Below, in pieces: positions 1-11,892 of a stretch of 64,000 nt of DNA. Source of the stretch: Agrypnia vestita (Eukaryota > Arthropoda > Insecta > Trichoptera > Phryganeidae); assembly GCA_016648135.1 (NCBI GenBank), contig JADDOH010000284.1:62001-126000 (forward strand), in the 5' to 3' direction. The notes under the pieces were generated by a model. The model did not search any database, was not told where the DNA came from, and saw only the letters and a program-made list of their open reading frames with translations. Every line of letters starts with the position of its first letter. Positions within the stretch are counted from its first letter, which is position 1. The position numbers and the translations under genes are program-made.

Positions 1-474
1 ATAACACTAAACTTACAGTAATTTAATATATTTCTAAAATGTCAGATGTTTTGAGCTTTGATAAGATACTTCATGCTTTGAAGATTAAATTCTAAAAACA
101 TTTGTCAGTCAATTTAGATTTTCGACCTTCGTAGTGAAGTACCTATTATGTATACCGACGGAGTAATCCAAATTTAGAAAATAATCCGCGACGTTATTAG
201 GCCGCCGTTGCTAATCAAACTTTTATAATGATTCCAATTTGAAAAAACCAATAAAATTTCTAAAAATCCGAAAATATACTATAATTATTAATATTTTTTA
301 ACGATAATTTGATAGATCTTCTTGATCGTCGCCACGAGTCTACTTGCCAAGTTTCAGTTTGATTGGATCACGGAAAAAGGGTCATAAATCGATCCAAAGT
401 TTTTTTTGACGGCAAGGCGGCAAGTAAGCAAGCAGACGCCACGAGTTAATATAAAGAGAGTAATAAACTGTACT
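1..474 (+). repeat. ACTCCCTTT-family repeat, copy 1 (cut by window start)
   Basis: The first 470 bases match 40822-41472 closely, apart from a SINE inserted in the second copy. The right end carries the family signature: a conserved GATCGTCGCCACGAG block, then GATCACGG, then CAGACGCCACGAGTT, then a degraded GGGAGTAATA end. The left end lies outside the window. Four other copies are at 18043, 30650, 48290 and 53770. No coding capacity is seen, so this is a non-autonomous element. Confidence 0.75.
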
Positions 475-2991
475 TTCTTAAATTTTAGTAGATTTTAGGT
501 TTCTACTGTTACCTGTATTGCTTCGTTTTTCGAAATACAAAGCTCTTTCCTCCAAACAGTCCGCTGAAGATGAAAGAAATTCGTGTGGCGTCGCTCAAGG
601 GAGGATGAATTATTAACAGAGCCATCGTTCTCTGGGAGTATACCTGTTATTAAAGAGTCTTGTCAAAGTACGCAGAATAAAGTGGGTGAACTTTTCAATT
701 CCCCAAGCATGCATATTCATGAAGCTCTGCGTAGGTGTGGGACACTCTGTCCGTGAATCGAAAGTGATGAATTAATGTTTGTTGTGCCTAAATCACAAAA
801 GCGACAGATTACATTTAAACCGCGCTCATTCGCATATGTACTCGCATTTATTATTCTCCATCTTATTAATTAGATTTTAGATACATTTAGGGTAAATGAC
901 ATAATTTTCGACCACCACAAAATAACCACACCATAATGTAAAGATTAAAAAGTACAGCTAATATGAAGGAGTTTAAACTGGAGTGCAAAAAATTTACTAT
1001 GAAAAACTTTTAACTGACTTAAAAGATTTGGCAGATACTTCATGGTGGAATATTAAAATGTAAAATATGTTTTGTTTTTTATTAAATATACCTGATGATA
1101 AGAGAAACTACTCCTCTCCAAACTATAGTAGTAATAAATAACTTATATTGTGTGTGTAATTACAAAAATAAAACTAAACATATTTTAAATATTATGTAAT
1201 TCAATATAATTTTAATGTAAATCATGTATAAGACAAAGTATTACACTAAATAAATTGTGAAATAAAACCCTATATAAGATGCAATGAAATACAGCACTTA
1301 TTTTAAATATAGTTCGAAGAACTTATCTCTAATAAAAATATTCTAAAGTATTTTAAATCAAAAATAAAGGTATTAAAAACTCTGCAATCTTCCATGAGAA
1401 TAAATATAAAGAACCGTTCTTTGAAATGTTAATAATGTAGAGCTAAAGCTGAGTATACATTTAAATAAATACTAAATATTACATTTCAAGAAGACTTAAA
1501 ATGTATAATTAGTATTTTAATACGACTGACAATAGTTTCTCTTCGTTGTGGAAAAAAAAATAAGCGGTGCGACACATTATAAGTCAGCACCGCAGGGAGT
1601 AAAGGATCTGTCCGTAAAAAATATATTTTGTTACTCTTTATAAATTCACCGCGTACCTTACATTTATCTAAAAAAATGCACCTTCAGTCTACAATACACA
1701 TACAGGGTTCAGACGTTTAATTTTGTAGAATGCCGACGATTATATGTTCTACCCTTTTAAGGTATTAATTTTTAATTTCAAAAAATTTATTGAATTTAAG
1801 TATATTTCCAACAAAAGAGTACCAACGCACGCGATAAGCTAGAACGGGTATGAAACGCGTACAGTTCATTCTCTCCTTGGCCAAGGTACGAATTATTTTT
1901 CTTTCTATTCAAATCATTTTGTCACCACAAAAATAATAATTTAAAACAAAATTCATTCATTTTTTTTTTTTTAAATTTAAAATTGTTCTTAAATTTCCAT
2001 TAAATTTTTATTGTGTACAAGTCTAAGTATATTTATTTGGCTTTCAGTAGAAGAGCAAATGCCTAGGTAGGCATCACCTAGGCTTCCGTTTTTTGGTATT
2101 ACAATTTTTTTCCACTACCTTCGTCGACTTTATCCGTCCATCGCTACTTTAACTATAGTTAACGTTATAAAACTGAAAGTTTTCATGAATAATAAAAATA
2201 AGATATGTAAGCACATTTTCAATTTTAATTTCAGTTTACTTTATAGTACACATAATACAGTCTTTTATAATACGCAAAATAAATTTGAAATATCGCTATA
2301 CTCTTTATTTTTGTATTATGCGCTGTCGGGTGGTTATGATGTATTTTATACAGGATGTTTTTCCCGATTATAACAATTGATTGGTGGGAAACGCAAAAAT
2401 CTTTGCTTCAAAAAAGTTGATTCAACCTGTCCTTAATTGGTAAAATTGTACATCGACTCCCGGTGATGTGTATACTTTTTCGATACACAGACCCTCAAGA
2501 AATCAAAAACCCTCTAGAAATGAAACATTAAAAACGCATTTTATTTATTTACCAAAAAGTCACTCTACACGAATTAATTCAGAGTACTGTTTTTAAATTT
2601 AGGTACAGTCAATAAATGTTTCTATAGTATTTCACACACTTGTTATTACATTGTTTCTTAATTCGCACTAATTACGCTATTCTTATCGCTTCAATCACTT
2701 TCGAGAAAATTCCTTCAAGTTTATTTGACTTCTCCCCTATTTTCATAAGAATGTCCCTTTCAATTACAGAGCCTTTCGTAATGTTGTGAGAGATTTCTGT
2801 AGTGCATAGTTTCTTCTGGTTCACCATGTCATTACAATACTTTGAAAACGCTGAATATCGATCTTATTACTTCTTGCATGCTTAACCAGCGCTCTGCAAA
2901 CTTAACCAAATTCATATTACCTTTTTATGTCAAATTATTGTGTATATGAAATTATTTTGTATTAGAATTTAGGGTTCTTCTTCTTTTCTTC

Positions 2992-2996
<5 letters not shown>
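475..2996. other. AT-rich non-coding stretch, no gene seen
   Basis: No ORF here resembles a protein; the 62-codon ORF at 2185-2373 has biased, low-complexity composition. A weak foldback lies at about 1058-1190 (AAAATATGTTTTGTTTT against its complement near 1168) and is related to the clearer one at 21401-21590. A T-rich tract at 2970-2996 leads into the tail of the next SINE. Confidence 0.5.
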
Positions 2997-3022
<26 letters not shown>

Positions 3023-3184
3023 TTTACGCTTCAACAGGCCATGAGGCCCAATTACAGAAGCGAAAAACATCACAAAACACCCAGGCTTGAGTAAATCACA
3101 TAGATTAAATTATGACCTCACCGGGAATCGAACCCGGAACCCTCGGTGTGGGAAGCCAGTGTCATACCCACTGCGCTACGTTGA
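2997..3184 (-). repeat. tRNA-derived SINE (family 1), minus strand
   Basis: Read on the minus strand, the element begins with a tRNA-like head: GCGCAGTGGG resembles the RNA polymerase III A box, and GGTTCGATTCC (plus-strand 3124-3134) is a perfect B box. A tRNA-unrelated body follows, ending GTTGAAGCGTAAAA and an A tract (the T run at 2997-3025). A second copy at 52261-52444 is colinear along the whole body. SINEs have no protein and depend on a LINE for mobility; which LINE supplies it is not evident here. Confidence 0.85.
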
Positions 3185-3819
3185 TTTATGTATTTAATTG
3201 TATAAACATTTTCAATTTAACCTTTTGATGCATTCTCAATATAACCCCTAGCAAACTTTATTACGCCCGTACTAAAACATAGAGCTTAAGATACGAGTAA
3301 ATATTTATTATTACGTCTCATTCATATCCATTAATTGTACAATGATAAGCATCCTCATCTGATTATCGGAAAACTGGGGTTAAATTATGTGTCATGGAGA
3401 TTTTATATTTATTTTTCTAAAATTCTTTCTTATGATGGTATGAAAGTTCTGCCTGAGACGTGTTAAAGCGTTTATATCTTATTTTACAATTTCAGGTATG
3501 TTTAATATCCTATAGGCCTACGTTAATTAAATACTCATGTAGTTCGCAAAGTGGTAACCAGTAGTATTAAAACGTTCTGACGATAACGGCGTGAAGTGGT
3601 TAATTTTAGTAGGCTTTTAGCAACCTCTAACAATATTCTACGGATCAAAATTAATAATAATTTAAATAATATCCAATATGGCATCAAAGCATTACCTGGT
3701 ACCTAATATTACATGCAATTACCACCTAATTAAAATTATCTGGCTGTAGTGTGGTAAAGAATTAAGAAATGGGTGTCGAGAAATGAGAGTATTTGGTTTT
3801 ATAAGATATCGAAGCTTCA
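3185..3819. other. Unassigned AT-rich sequence
   Basis: No coding signal, RNA gene or clear repeat is recognised. Confidence 0.4.
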
Positions 3820-4015
3820 ATATATATTATAAATGTCTAATAGAGACGAAGCTGTATTTTTTATTTGGGAAAACAGCTATGGAAGTCTTTTTAGGGTGTT
3901 TATAGGGCCTATGACCTATCTTATGGCTGGCTTATGTGATCACTTTACACGATGTAATATTCACCCATTCCCCCATGGCAGACTACAATATAAATAAATT
4001 TTTTGGAAGGTATTT
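3820..4015 (+). repeat. Diverged AGTG-family repeat
   Basis: Contains the same ordered words as the better copy at 5202: AGAGACGAAGCTGTATT, TATGGAAGTC, ATGACCTATCTTATGG, GTGATCACTTTACAC and CACCCATTCCCCCATG. It is an old copy with many substitutions. Similar old copies lie at about 18849-18980 and 32120-32280. Confidence 0.6.
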
Positions 4016-4271
4016 ATAAGTTAAATTTGCAAAATTTATTTGGTATGTAGGTAAGTTGTATTCTTACTACCGCCACCTGCAGTCGAAAGCTCTGTGATTC
4101 CCATAATCCAATACAGATATCACTATTGATAATGACATATCTATATTTTGTGATTGGAGTTTTTATGGCATTATGCTTTATATGTGTACATATATGAGAT
4201 TCTTCCAAATTATTAACATTTCAGTAGAAAACGCCTGAAAAATATTTTAATTTTCAAACTCATTTACAGAT

Positions 4272-4455
4272 TCTTCACGTTTGTGTTTACTGGGGTATTA
4301 TGCCGTGTTGTTACGACCTTTCGGGCCGACGTTTCGGATCCCATTGCAGGGTCCATCATCAGCCCTGATGATGGACCCTGCAATGGGATCCGAAACGTCG
4401 GCCCGAAAGGTCGTAACAACACGGCATAATACCCCAGTAAACACAAACGTGAAGA
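4272..4455. repeat. Perfect foldback palindrome, 91-bp arms, 2-nt loop
   Basis: Bases 4272-4362 are the exact reverse complement of 4365-4455, separated by CC. On the right arm the order is CTGATGA (4365-4371), a potential short hairpin, GAAA (4392-4395), then CGTAA (4412-4416). Related, longer and imperfect foldbacks are at 11893-12410 and 28801-29042. All three are followed by nearly the same outer sequence ending GTGAAAACCTAAGAAC. Mirror ORFs on both strands are by-products of the palindrome. The perfection of the arms implies recent formation or gene conversion. Confidence 0.9.
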
Positions 4456-5201
4456 TTCTGAGTGGCCGTGAAAACCTAAGAACATTCATTTACAGATTAG
4501 TTTTTAAACATTTATAATAATTTGAATATGTCCAAAATTTTCAAGAACAGAGTACTAGATTTTATTCGAAAGAAGTAATATTACGAAGCTATATTCATCT
4601 CTAAGAGACATCTTCGATTTATCTTGATTAATGGTGTGCCCTGGGGATAAAATACAGTATTGTATTCTTGAAAAACTTGGTCATGCTCAAAATATTCTGA
4701 ATATCGAAGCTTATTAGTAGCAAAAATAAGTTTCGCAGAAAACAACTAAGCTTATTCAATTTAAACTGATAAAGAAACTTTTATTAAAATTGTAACTAGA
4801 TTTACAAATATCTGAAAAAAATCTCTCTCTCAGTTGGGTCGGTTCTTTTGTTAATACCTAGTTTTTTAAATATATATATTATCACCTAATCCATTTACAT
4901 TTTTAAGTAATACATTATGCACCTAGATACTTCACCCATGGTTAAGAGATTCGGATAACACGTCTGATATGCACATACACCGAGGTTTGCACATTCACCC
5001 CTACAAACACTACATTTTAAACCGATTTTATTTTTCATTTATACCAATTAAAACATATTTTCTTTTTGTTCTAGGTAAATAATTCTTGACTTCCTACATT
5101 CTTCAACAAATCTGATTAAACAGTAAGTACAGACGATATTCCTTCTCTCGCTTTATCCGTTTTACCTAGACTATGATGTTGTGGCTGACATTAATTTGAT
5201 T
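4456..5201. other. AT-rich sequence, no gene seen
   Basis: Apart from the outer flank of the foldback (to about 4500) nothing is recognised. Confidence 0.4.
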
Positions 5202-5506
5202 AGTGTATATTATAGATATCTCACAGAGACGAAACTGTATTAATTATGGGAAAGTAGGTATAGAAGTCATTTGGGTGTACACAGGACTTATGACCTGTCT
5301 TTTTATGGTTGGCTTAAGTGATCACTTTACACAATTGTAACATTCGCCATTTCCACCCATGATAGAATATACCATGCTTATTCATTTTTTGGAAGTTGTA
5401 TATATGTTCAAATTGCGTGGAAAGCTTTCATATATGAGTTGTAAGCGCCTTTTCCATGCGGCCTGTACAAAGCCATTTTCATTCCCCTAAATCCCCACAG
5501 AAACAT
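5202..5506 (+). repeat. AGTG-family element, 3'-truncated copy
   Basis: Begins AGTGTATATTATAG and matches 61077-61372 almost base for base; the 58734-59226 element carries the same sequence in reverse. It breaks off after AATCCCCACAG, where the 61 kb copy continues for a further 140 bases. It adjoins an old LINE fragment. Confidence 0.8.
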
Positions 5507-5720
5507 TTGAACAAACTCAAAATATTCTGGACATTAATTTGGTTTGTATAGCTTGCATAACTTTTGCCTTCAGGTTCATGATATTGTCCTTCTTTCAAAG
5601 TCCCGATTTTCATCAATATTTCCCTACACAATGAGATGCAAGATCTGATTCTTCTTAAATAATGAAGTTTTAAAATTAGTCTTAAATTTATCTCATATGC
5701 TTCAAGTTGCTTTATCATGT
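5507..5720 (-). pseudogene. Degenerate LINE 3'-end fragment
   Basis: The minus-strand frame contains IKQLEAYE, like the RQLEAFEM motif of the LINE fragment at 24640-25330, where it sits in the sequence downstream of the reverse transcriptase core. The remainder is eroded. A short stretch at 59276-59303 shares TTTGAACAAACTCAAAATA with this piece. It codes for nothing functional now. Confidence 0.45.
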
Positions 5721-6027
5721 AATTGGTAAATTTTTATGTTTCCATTCCTTAAAATGACACCTTGCATACGAAATATCTTGGTCAGATGCATTTTCGTATT
5801 TCTTATGTCAGACAAGGACTCGGAGAAATAGGTTTTCACTAGAAATATACAATGGTTAAAATATATAATGATAAGATGTACAATATATATTTTATTATAT
5901 ATATACAATTAATTGGACAGATCAACAAGGATCAATTCAATCCTTTACTGCAGTTGAAATGACAAGGATGCCGTCGTGAACTCATCGAAAAAAATAAAGA
6001 AAATAATGCATTTGGTAAACTTTTTAC

Positions 6028-6256
6028 CAGGGGCGTGCAGTGAGAAAAAAAATCAAGACTTTTTCCTAAGCATATATTTAGAAAATAAACTGAAATACGA
6101 GATATATCTCGTAATATTCCTATCACAATAATTAACATATTATTCAGAAATTAAAATTTCATGGCATTCTGTCAGATGAATATTGAATTTTTATTTTATT
6201 TTCCAAATATATGTTTAAATAAAAGTCATGCTTCTTGTTCTCACTGCACGCCCCTG
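6028..6256. mobile_element. hAT-type MITE, 229 bp (copy 1)
   Basis: The element starts CAGGGGCGTGCAGTG and ends with its reverse complement. Its length of 229 bp equals that of the copy at 63062-63290. The flanks CTTTTTAC and CTATTCAC agree at six of eight positions, a decayed 8-bp target duplication. CAGGGG-type ends and 8-bp duplications are typical of hAT transposons. It is non-autonomous, with no ORF. Confidence 0.8.
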
Positions 6257-6434
6257 CTATTCACAATTATTAAATCTTTCTGTTTTGTTACTGTTGGTGT
6301 GATTGCTGGCCTGTGGTTGAACAGCAGATACAGATGTTAACAAAAATGGCCCATAAATTTCTTCTTAATGACTTTCTTACATTCTTGAAGTATTATTCAT
6401 ACGATGCAAAATATTTTGTGAATTTAAAAATGTA

Positions 6435-6775
6435 CTTAGTTTCAGCACTTATATATTGAAAATATCAAAATGGTTCCTTCATCAGGATAAAATGTATACT
6501 AACAAATTAAAAATCAAAAATCAAAGTATAGACAATCAAAATATAAACAAATAATACTTGAGAAATGAATATTAATTATTGTACTCACATGAAAAAATTT
6601 TTAAAATATAACTATTTGTAAAAAGGACCTAGTTATTTATAATATTCAATTGACTATTAACACTTTTTCTTAATTAAAAATTTTTTGCGACAAAATCATT
6701 TTTCTCTTTTTGAAAAAGTCAAAAAATAATTGTTTATTCTTGAAAAGTATGTTCCATGCCAAGAAAAGTGGCGCC
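6435..6775 (-). repeat. Penelope-style 3'-end repeat, diverged copy
   Basis: Colinear with the left and middle part of the 50229-50719 insertion: TTGAAAATATCAA, GGTTCCTTCATCAGG, GTATACTAACAAA, AAAGTATAGACA and ATCAAAATATAAA occur in the same order. On the minus strand it contains CCTGATGAAGGAACC. Boundaries are approximate. Confidence 0.55.
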
Positions 6776-7424
6776 CTTACCCACCTTGGCCCCACTTTCC
6801 TCCGGTTCTACGTCAAAATCGTTCAGTATTTAATTAAATACCCGATATATACTCGCTTATAGTCCTATTTAATAGGTTTTCGATCATGCGAGCTCCTCGT
6901 GATTGACAACCGTGTTCGAATATTCAATCAAAAACCTTTTTTTTTCTATATGCTTTTCGAGTTCTATAGAATTGTTCCGAGTACTCTGGCATACTCCGGA
7001 AAAATGGCCCATTCCCTTAAATATTCGTTTTCTTTTCAAGCGTCGCTCGTGGGCAGGCGAACCTTACCCCAATGGAAAACTTCACATAAATGGAAGCCAT
7101 TGACATGTGTTTTGCTAATGATATCGAAAGACGTAAGAGGCTGTGATTTTCCTGTTTCCTGGAACATCCCTGAAAACAACCTTTTCATCAACACCCTGAC
7201 AGTTTGTGTACAACCGGCAGCAGGGTGAATGAGTTTCATCCTTCTAGAAATTCGCTGGTGGATCATTCAAGACACGTCCGGAACCTAATGTAATGGTTTT
7301 CGTATAGAATTTTGCAGGCGCTTCAAAACCTTTTTTAAGACGAGTCAATGTAGCTAACTAAAGTTACATAGATGAAAAAAAAATGAATCAATGTTTTCGT
7401 CTCTACAAAGTCGATAAAAAATAT
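6776..7424. other. Unassigned sequence, no supported gene
   Basis: Overlapping ORFs at 6899-7266 exist on both strands, but neither product resembles a known family and there is no splice or promoter context. I see nothing else. Confidence 0.4.
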
Positions 7425-7858
7425 TGTTACGGACGTGGCCTTGGGAGGCAAATGAAAAGTCTTTAACAATTTAAAGGTAACTAGAATTTTATTTAATAGG
7501 CAGAAAATACCTTGACACGAGTTGAACCAAAATATTGTTCTTTAAATTATAAACAAAAAATATTTTTTTAATGTTTCAAATATTTATTATTACACTGTTT
7601 CTTAATAACTTAATTAAATAATGCTATTGTTATTTTTTTGACCACTTTCTAGTCCATTCCGTTGAATATATGCACGTAAAAAAAAATCCTTGCTCCGGTG
7701 GAAAACCTATTTTTTAATTATCATTGGAATATGTGCTGTTCACACTGCGCTGCGCTCCGTTGCTAATATCGCGTAAGTTAACCGTCACGAATTACTGACT
7801 CCACATTGCATGATGCCCTTCTATTTATAGCCTTGTCGCTTTGAAAGACCTGTGAAAT
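7425..7858 (-). repeat. LTR-like unit, minus strand, with TATA box and initiator
   Basis: On the minus strand the unit has TATAAATAG (plus positions 7821-7829) about 33 bases upstream of an insect-type initiator TCAGT (7794-7798). At its 3' end it has TTGCCTCCCAAGGCCACG followed by TCCGTAACA. The CCTCCyrCAGCC-type end recurs at 15793-16346, 22835-23275, 26960-27125 and 30995-31320. This order fits a solo LTR of a Ty3/gypsy-like element. No internal gag-pol is present and no clear duplication frames it, so the call is tentative. Confidence 0.4.
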
Positions 7859-8699
7859 TAATACATTAATCTAAGTATTAAAATTTTTATCATTGCATAA
7901 TTAAATTAATCAAAGTATTGGGCATTGTCGTCGATGAACTTTTTGCATTTTATCGGAAGTCCATTGATGTTTTTGCTACAGGAATCTTGGAAATGAGTAA
8001 CGATGAATATTTCAAAAGCATTTTTCACCGCCTTCAAGTCTCCGTTGTTTGATAGAACTTGTCCATCGTTGTTTTCAATTATGACAAGTTAAATTGTCCA
8101 ACTGTCGTCCATGGGGCTCGTTGAGATCGAAATTTCCAGAAAAAAGTGATCAAACCATAGACTCAATGTGCTTTAATTTGAAATACCTGATCCATACGCA
8201 TCGTCGATATTGTGTGTTGTCTATGCAGCAGCTTGAATTTTCATTTTTTCCGTGGTCTAATAAATGACTTATTTTGTAAAAGGAATGTCATGGCTTTTAT
8301 AAAACCTTAATTTTAATTTAAAAATCCAAATTTAATGCAAATTGAATCTAACTTCACACTAGCCAGTATTAGAAAACGACAATTTTATAGGTGAAAACCT
8401 AATATAAAAAAAGTAGGAAACTTTTCCAAATAAAATTTGTAAGTGTTCCATATTAGCAAACACATGACAATACTTTAAATTTAATATGAAATTAAAAACC
8501 AAAATATTAAATTGAAGAACATTCTTATTGTGAAGTTGTAATTTCAGAACAAAGTTCTGTGAAATTTTAAAACAAAATTAATAATCAACTTCACTACCGC
8601 ATTAGCACAAATGGATTGCTTAAAATGGATAATATTGGTGAATAACTTAATAAAAAGAGACTCACAGACAAGTTTGATATACGGTGTCGAAACGAACGA
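7859..8699. other. Unassigned AT-rich sequence
   Basis: No recognisable gene, RNA or repeat boundary. Confidence 0.35.
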
Positions 8700-8772
8700 G
8701 GCAGATGTAGCGAAATGGTAAAGCACCTTCCCAGGTAGATAGGAGATCCAGGTTTGAGTCCCGGTAGTAGCC
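8700..8772 (+). repeat. tRNA-like SINE head
   Basis: TAGCGAAATGGTAAAGC resembles an A-box region and GGTTTGAGTCC (8751-8761) is a one-mismatch B box, at tRNA-like spacing. There is no CCA-ready acceptor stem, and the tail runs into unrelated sequence, so it is a SINE relic rather than a tRNA gene. It differs from the SINE families at 2997 and 41101. Confidence 0.6.
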
Positions 8773-8815
8773 AAATATTTTTTCGTTGATTTGATTTTTC
8801 TGTAAGACTTTGTAA

Positions 8816-9214
8816 TCTATATATAAAGAGGTAAAGTTTGTATGTTTGGATACATCCAACCTCCTACAGGAGGTAATATCCGAAACTACTCATCCAATTT
8901 CAAAAGTTCTTTCACCAATATTTAGAATGGACGTTCAGGGTGGTCATCAGTTATATATTATCTCTTTAAAATAAAAGGGCCCCAAGGGCTTACCTATTTA
9001 CAACTAAAAACAAAATGGTCGAGTGATGCGTTTTTTACGAACGCTACCTTAACGGCAAGTGATATTTAAATACTGTATAGAAAAGTAGTAAAACTTAAAA
9101 AATTCTATAAAAAAATTGCGAAGATATATACATATATGTTAAGGTTAATACGCAAATTGATAAAATATAACTAAAAGTTATTAAAAATCTACGCGTGCGA
9201 AGCCACATGGGTAT
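8816..9214 (+). mobile_element. Non-autonomous Helitron fragment
   Basis: Starts TCTATATATAAAG and ends in CTACGCGTGCGAAGCC (9189-9204), the same 3'-terminal hairpin sequence as the better Helitron at 56760-57214. The final CTAG is lost: the sequence reads CACATGGGTATA instead. Helitrons are rolling-circle transposons with 5' TC and 3' hairpin plus CTRR. No Rep/helicase coding sequence is present. Confidence 0.65.
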
Positions 9215-10679
9215 ATATTGAATAAATTCGGTTTTGAAAACGATCTTGCGAGTTTTGAAAATGATTTGATTAAGTGTAGTGTACTCTGCATACACTCTGT
9301 TTTTCACATTACTTCTAAGTTCTTGTACAAAAGTGAACATATTAACGTTCTGAATAACTCGCAAGATTCGTATAATGCGATACGCGATTATCGAAAATCT
9401 ATCTCCCATTGTGTTGTGCTATTGAACGCTAAAATTGCGGCTTAAAAATATATCATCTTCACGGCAGGTACCGAACAATACAATAAAAAAGAGTTTAAGG
9501 AAACAGACCACTAGGATATCGGCGTGGGTACATTCATCATACGCTCAGTTGCCACCATGACCGGCAGTTTATCTGATCACACGGTCATTCTTGCCCCGCA
9601 AATATACTTTTATAAGATTTGCCAGTCATTGTTACGTTGGAGAAGGTATAACATTACTTTGTTTAGTCTTCAAAAAGTGGATGATGAGGGAAACGCTCGG
9701 TGAGAAATCGGTGAGATATGAATCGAATCGTGAAAATGATACAGAAAACCATTAAAATATTCCGTAAAATCATACGCACTCATACAATTTGATAAATAAT
9801 TTCATTTTGATCAAAGATTTTCTTCAATAACACATAAATAACTTTATGGTAACATTATTTAATTAATTATCAACGTATTTTAGGATAAACGGTCACTTTA
9901 TTAGGATACAACCAGTTATTTGAATAAAAATTCATTAAAAAAAAAACAAAAGAAATATAATGAATAATTTACTCCTGTGTGTCGGTGATGTAACGTAGGT
10001 CTACTTGTCATACAAAATATAAAATATCTACCTTATTTACGAAAATTACTAAATTAAACTGTTAGGAATGTACGGATTTTTTAATTAAAAAATATTTATT
10101 CATTACTCTCGTATTTTCGGCCAGTGTGTAATGTGTGGCCAATTGCACGTCGCAGTTAAATCGAGCAAGAAAGAGCACGATAATACCATACATTTCATGT
10201 AGGACAGAGATGGCGGTTGCTTGGGTTTCGGCGAAAGCAAAACAATATAGAAAGAGTACGGTAGAGTCGGGTAACATGTGTTAGACAAAGACGGAGTGCA
10301 GGCGACTGAAGTGAGCTGGCGACCGCTTCGTTGTATTCCGTTGCCAATGAAACATCGGCGGAAGCGCACGCAAATTCGATTTGCCATACTTTTATAATAA
10401 TTTTCTAAAATAATGCAAATATGTATGTTTACCTTACATAATTATATAAAGGGACCTTTTAAAAGTCTTATCTGTATCGTATTTTTGTATATTTTATCAC
10501 ATATTAAAAACTATGCCGATTTTTAATCAGGTAACGCTGTGTTACTCCACCGTCCCCAAAGTTTTTTTTTAGCACAGTCTTTTAAGAGCTAATTAAGAAT
10601 AAACGTGAAAATAATTTTAGAAGATACTTATTTGCAAAAAGGATTTAGTTATTGAAAATATTTATTTTCTTCATGATTT
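9215..10679. other. Unassigned sequence with a moderately GC-rich patch
   Basis: Overlapping minus-strand ORFs at 10062-10387 are in a less AT-rich patch containing GAGATGGCGG. No domain is recognised. Nothing else is seen. Confidence 0.35.
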
Positions 10680-10876
10680 GCAGATTCCGAATATTTCTTA
10701 CAATTATTAACATAATACTTTTGTTGTCTGTCCGTTCGTCAGTCGTTACTTCGTGTAACGTCCGTAAATTCGTTATAGTAAATATTTTATTTTCTTTTAT
10801 TCCTTTTTTAAATTAAATAAATTAATACTTATTCCTTAGGAACCGACATGTTAGTGCTTTAATTTTTGACGGGTTA
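10680..10876 (+). repeat. CTAGT-ended dispersed repeat, copy 1
   Basis: Shares TTGTCTGTCCGTTCG, then ATTCCTTAGGAACCGA, then GACGGGTTACAGCTAGT with the copy at 14355-14554; the minus strand of 23610-23915 has the first and last of these. All three stop at CTAGT, which suits a Helitron-like 3' end, although the 23 kb copy also holds a tRNA-like segment. Class is therefore uncertain. Confidence 0.6.
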
Positions 10877-11892
10877 CAGCTAGTTTAAATATAAAAGGGA
10901 ACATTGATGCTGAAACATGTTGATAAAGCTTTTAATGAAGTATAGTCAGGATTTCCCCGTAACTAATAGCCGGGCTCGCGACATGCATCAAGAATTTATC
11001 ATAATTACATTATTTTCTATGTGAGTACAAAGATAACAATTGTTTATCATAGATAAAAAACTGACCACATGAAAATAAGATCTTTTTTAATATTTTAAAT
11101 ACACAAAAGGTATTTTACGCACGATCGATAATCTATATTTTTGAACATGATTGTTTTAAGGGATCTCCACGGAAGTACAGTATTTTGGACTGATGCAAGC
11201 GAGCGGATAATTAAATAGTGGTTTTAAACAAAACATTTTTTTTGTTGATAAAAAGATTTGTTAATAATTTTGTTCAACAAAAAAAATGGATAACACGAAA
11301 ACTGCTCAGTCAGCTTATTATTTTGTAGTCGTGACTGTGTATTAATAGGCGGGGCGTGATCCAACTTAACCTAACCTTACATAGATTGTAACATGATATA
11401 CAAAAATTGAGAAGAACTGCATATAATGAAAGTCTAATAATCTTAAAACAATCTGGAAATCGGCAAAACACAGGAAAATATACCTGAAGCTTCAAGAAAA
11501 ATGAGTCGTTATAATATACTTATGGAGCGGCGTGCACGGCAATAAAGTGTTTTTTACTATGCGTTTTTATTGTTGCTGTCTCTAATGAGAATCGTAAAAT
11601 TAATTCAAGTCGAAGAAATATCCATATAATACTACTAACGTTGCAGGTTTTCCGTTCTAGAAATTCTGATGGAAATATTATAATATTTACAAGTAGTTTC
11701 TCGTTGCATTACGCAGTGCAGCCATCCCCGCTTCTTCGGTGATTAGTCGGTGGAAAATAACGAAGGAAAATTCTCACAAGCAAAGTCTTCCGGATTTTTT
11801 AAAATGAAAAATAAAAAACATCACTGGCTTTCCGTTGCAGTTTCTCTAGGGCGAGGTTTAAAGGGTTAACCCCTTGCGATTCTATCGTAATG
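10877..11892. other. Unassigned sequence
   Basis: No gene or repeat family could be supported. Confidence 0.35.

Noticed and set aside
3100..3184. A functional tRNA gene on the minus strand
   Set aside because: It is the head of a SINE whose body matches 52261-52444 throughout.
4365..4416. A bona fide active hammerhead ribozyme
   Set aside because: Core words are in order, but an extra base precedes stem II, stem II has a mismatch, and stem I does not pair; kept only as a hypothesis.
4264..4517. ORFs on both strands with almost the same protein sequence
   Set aside because: They are mirror images caused by the perfect palindrome.
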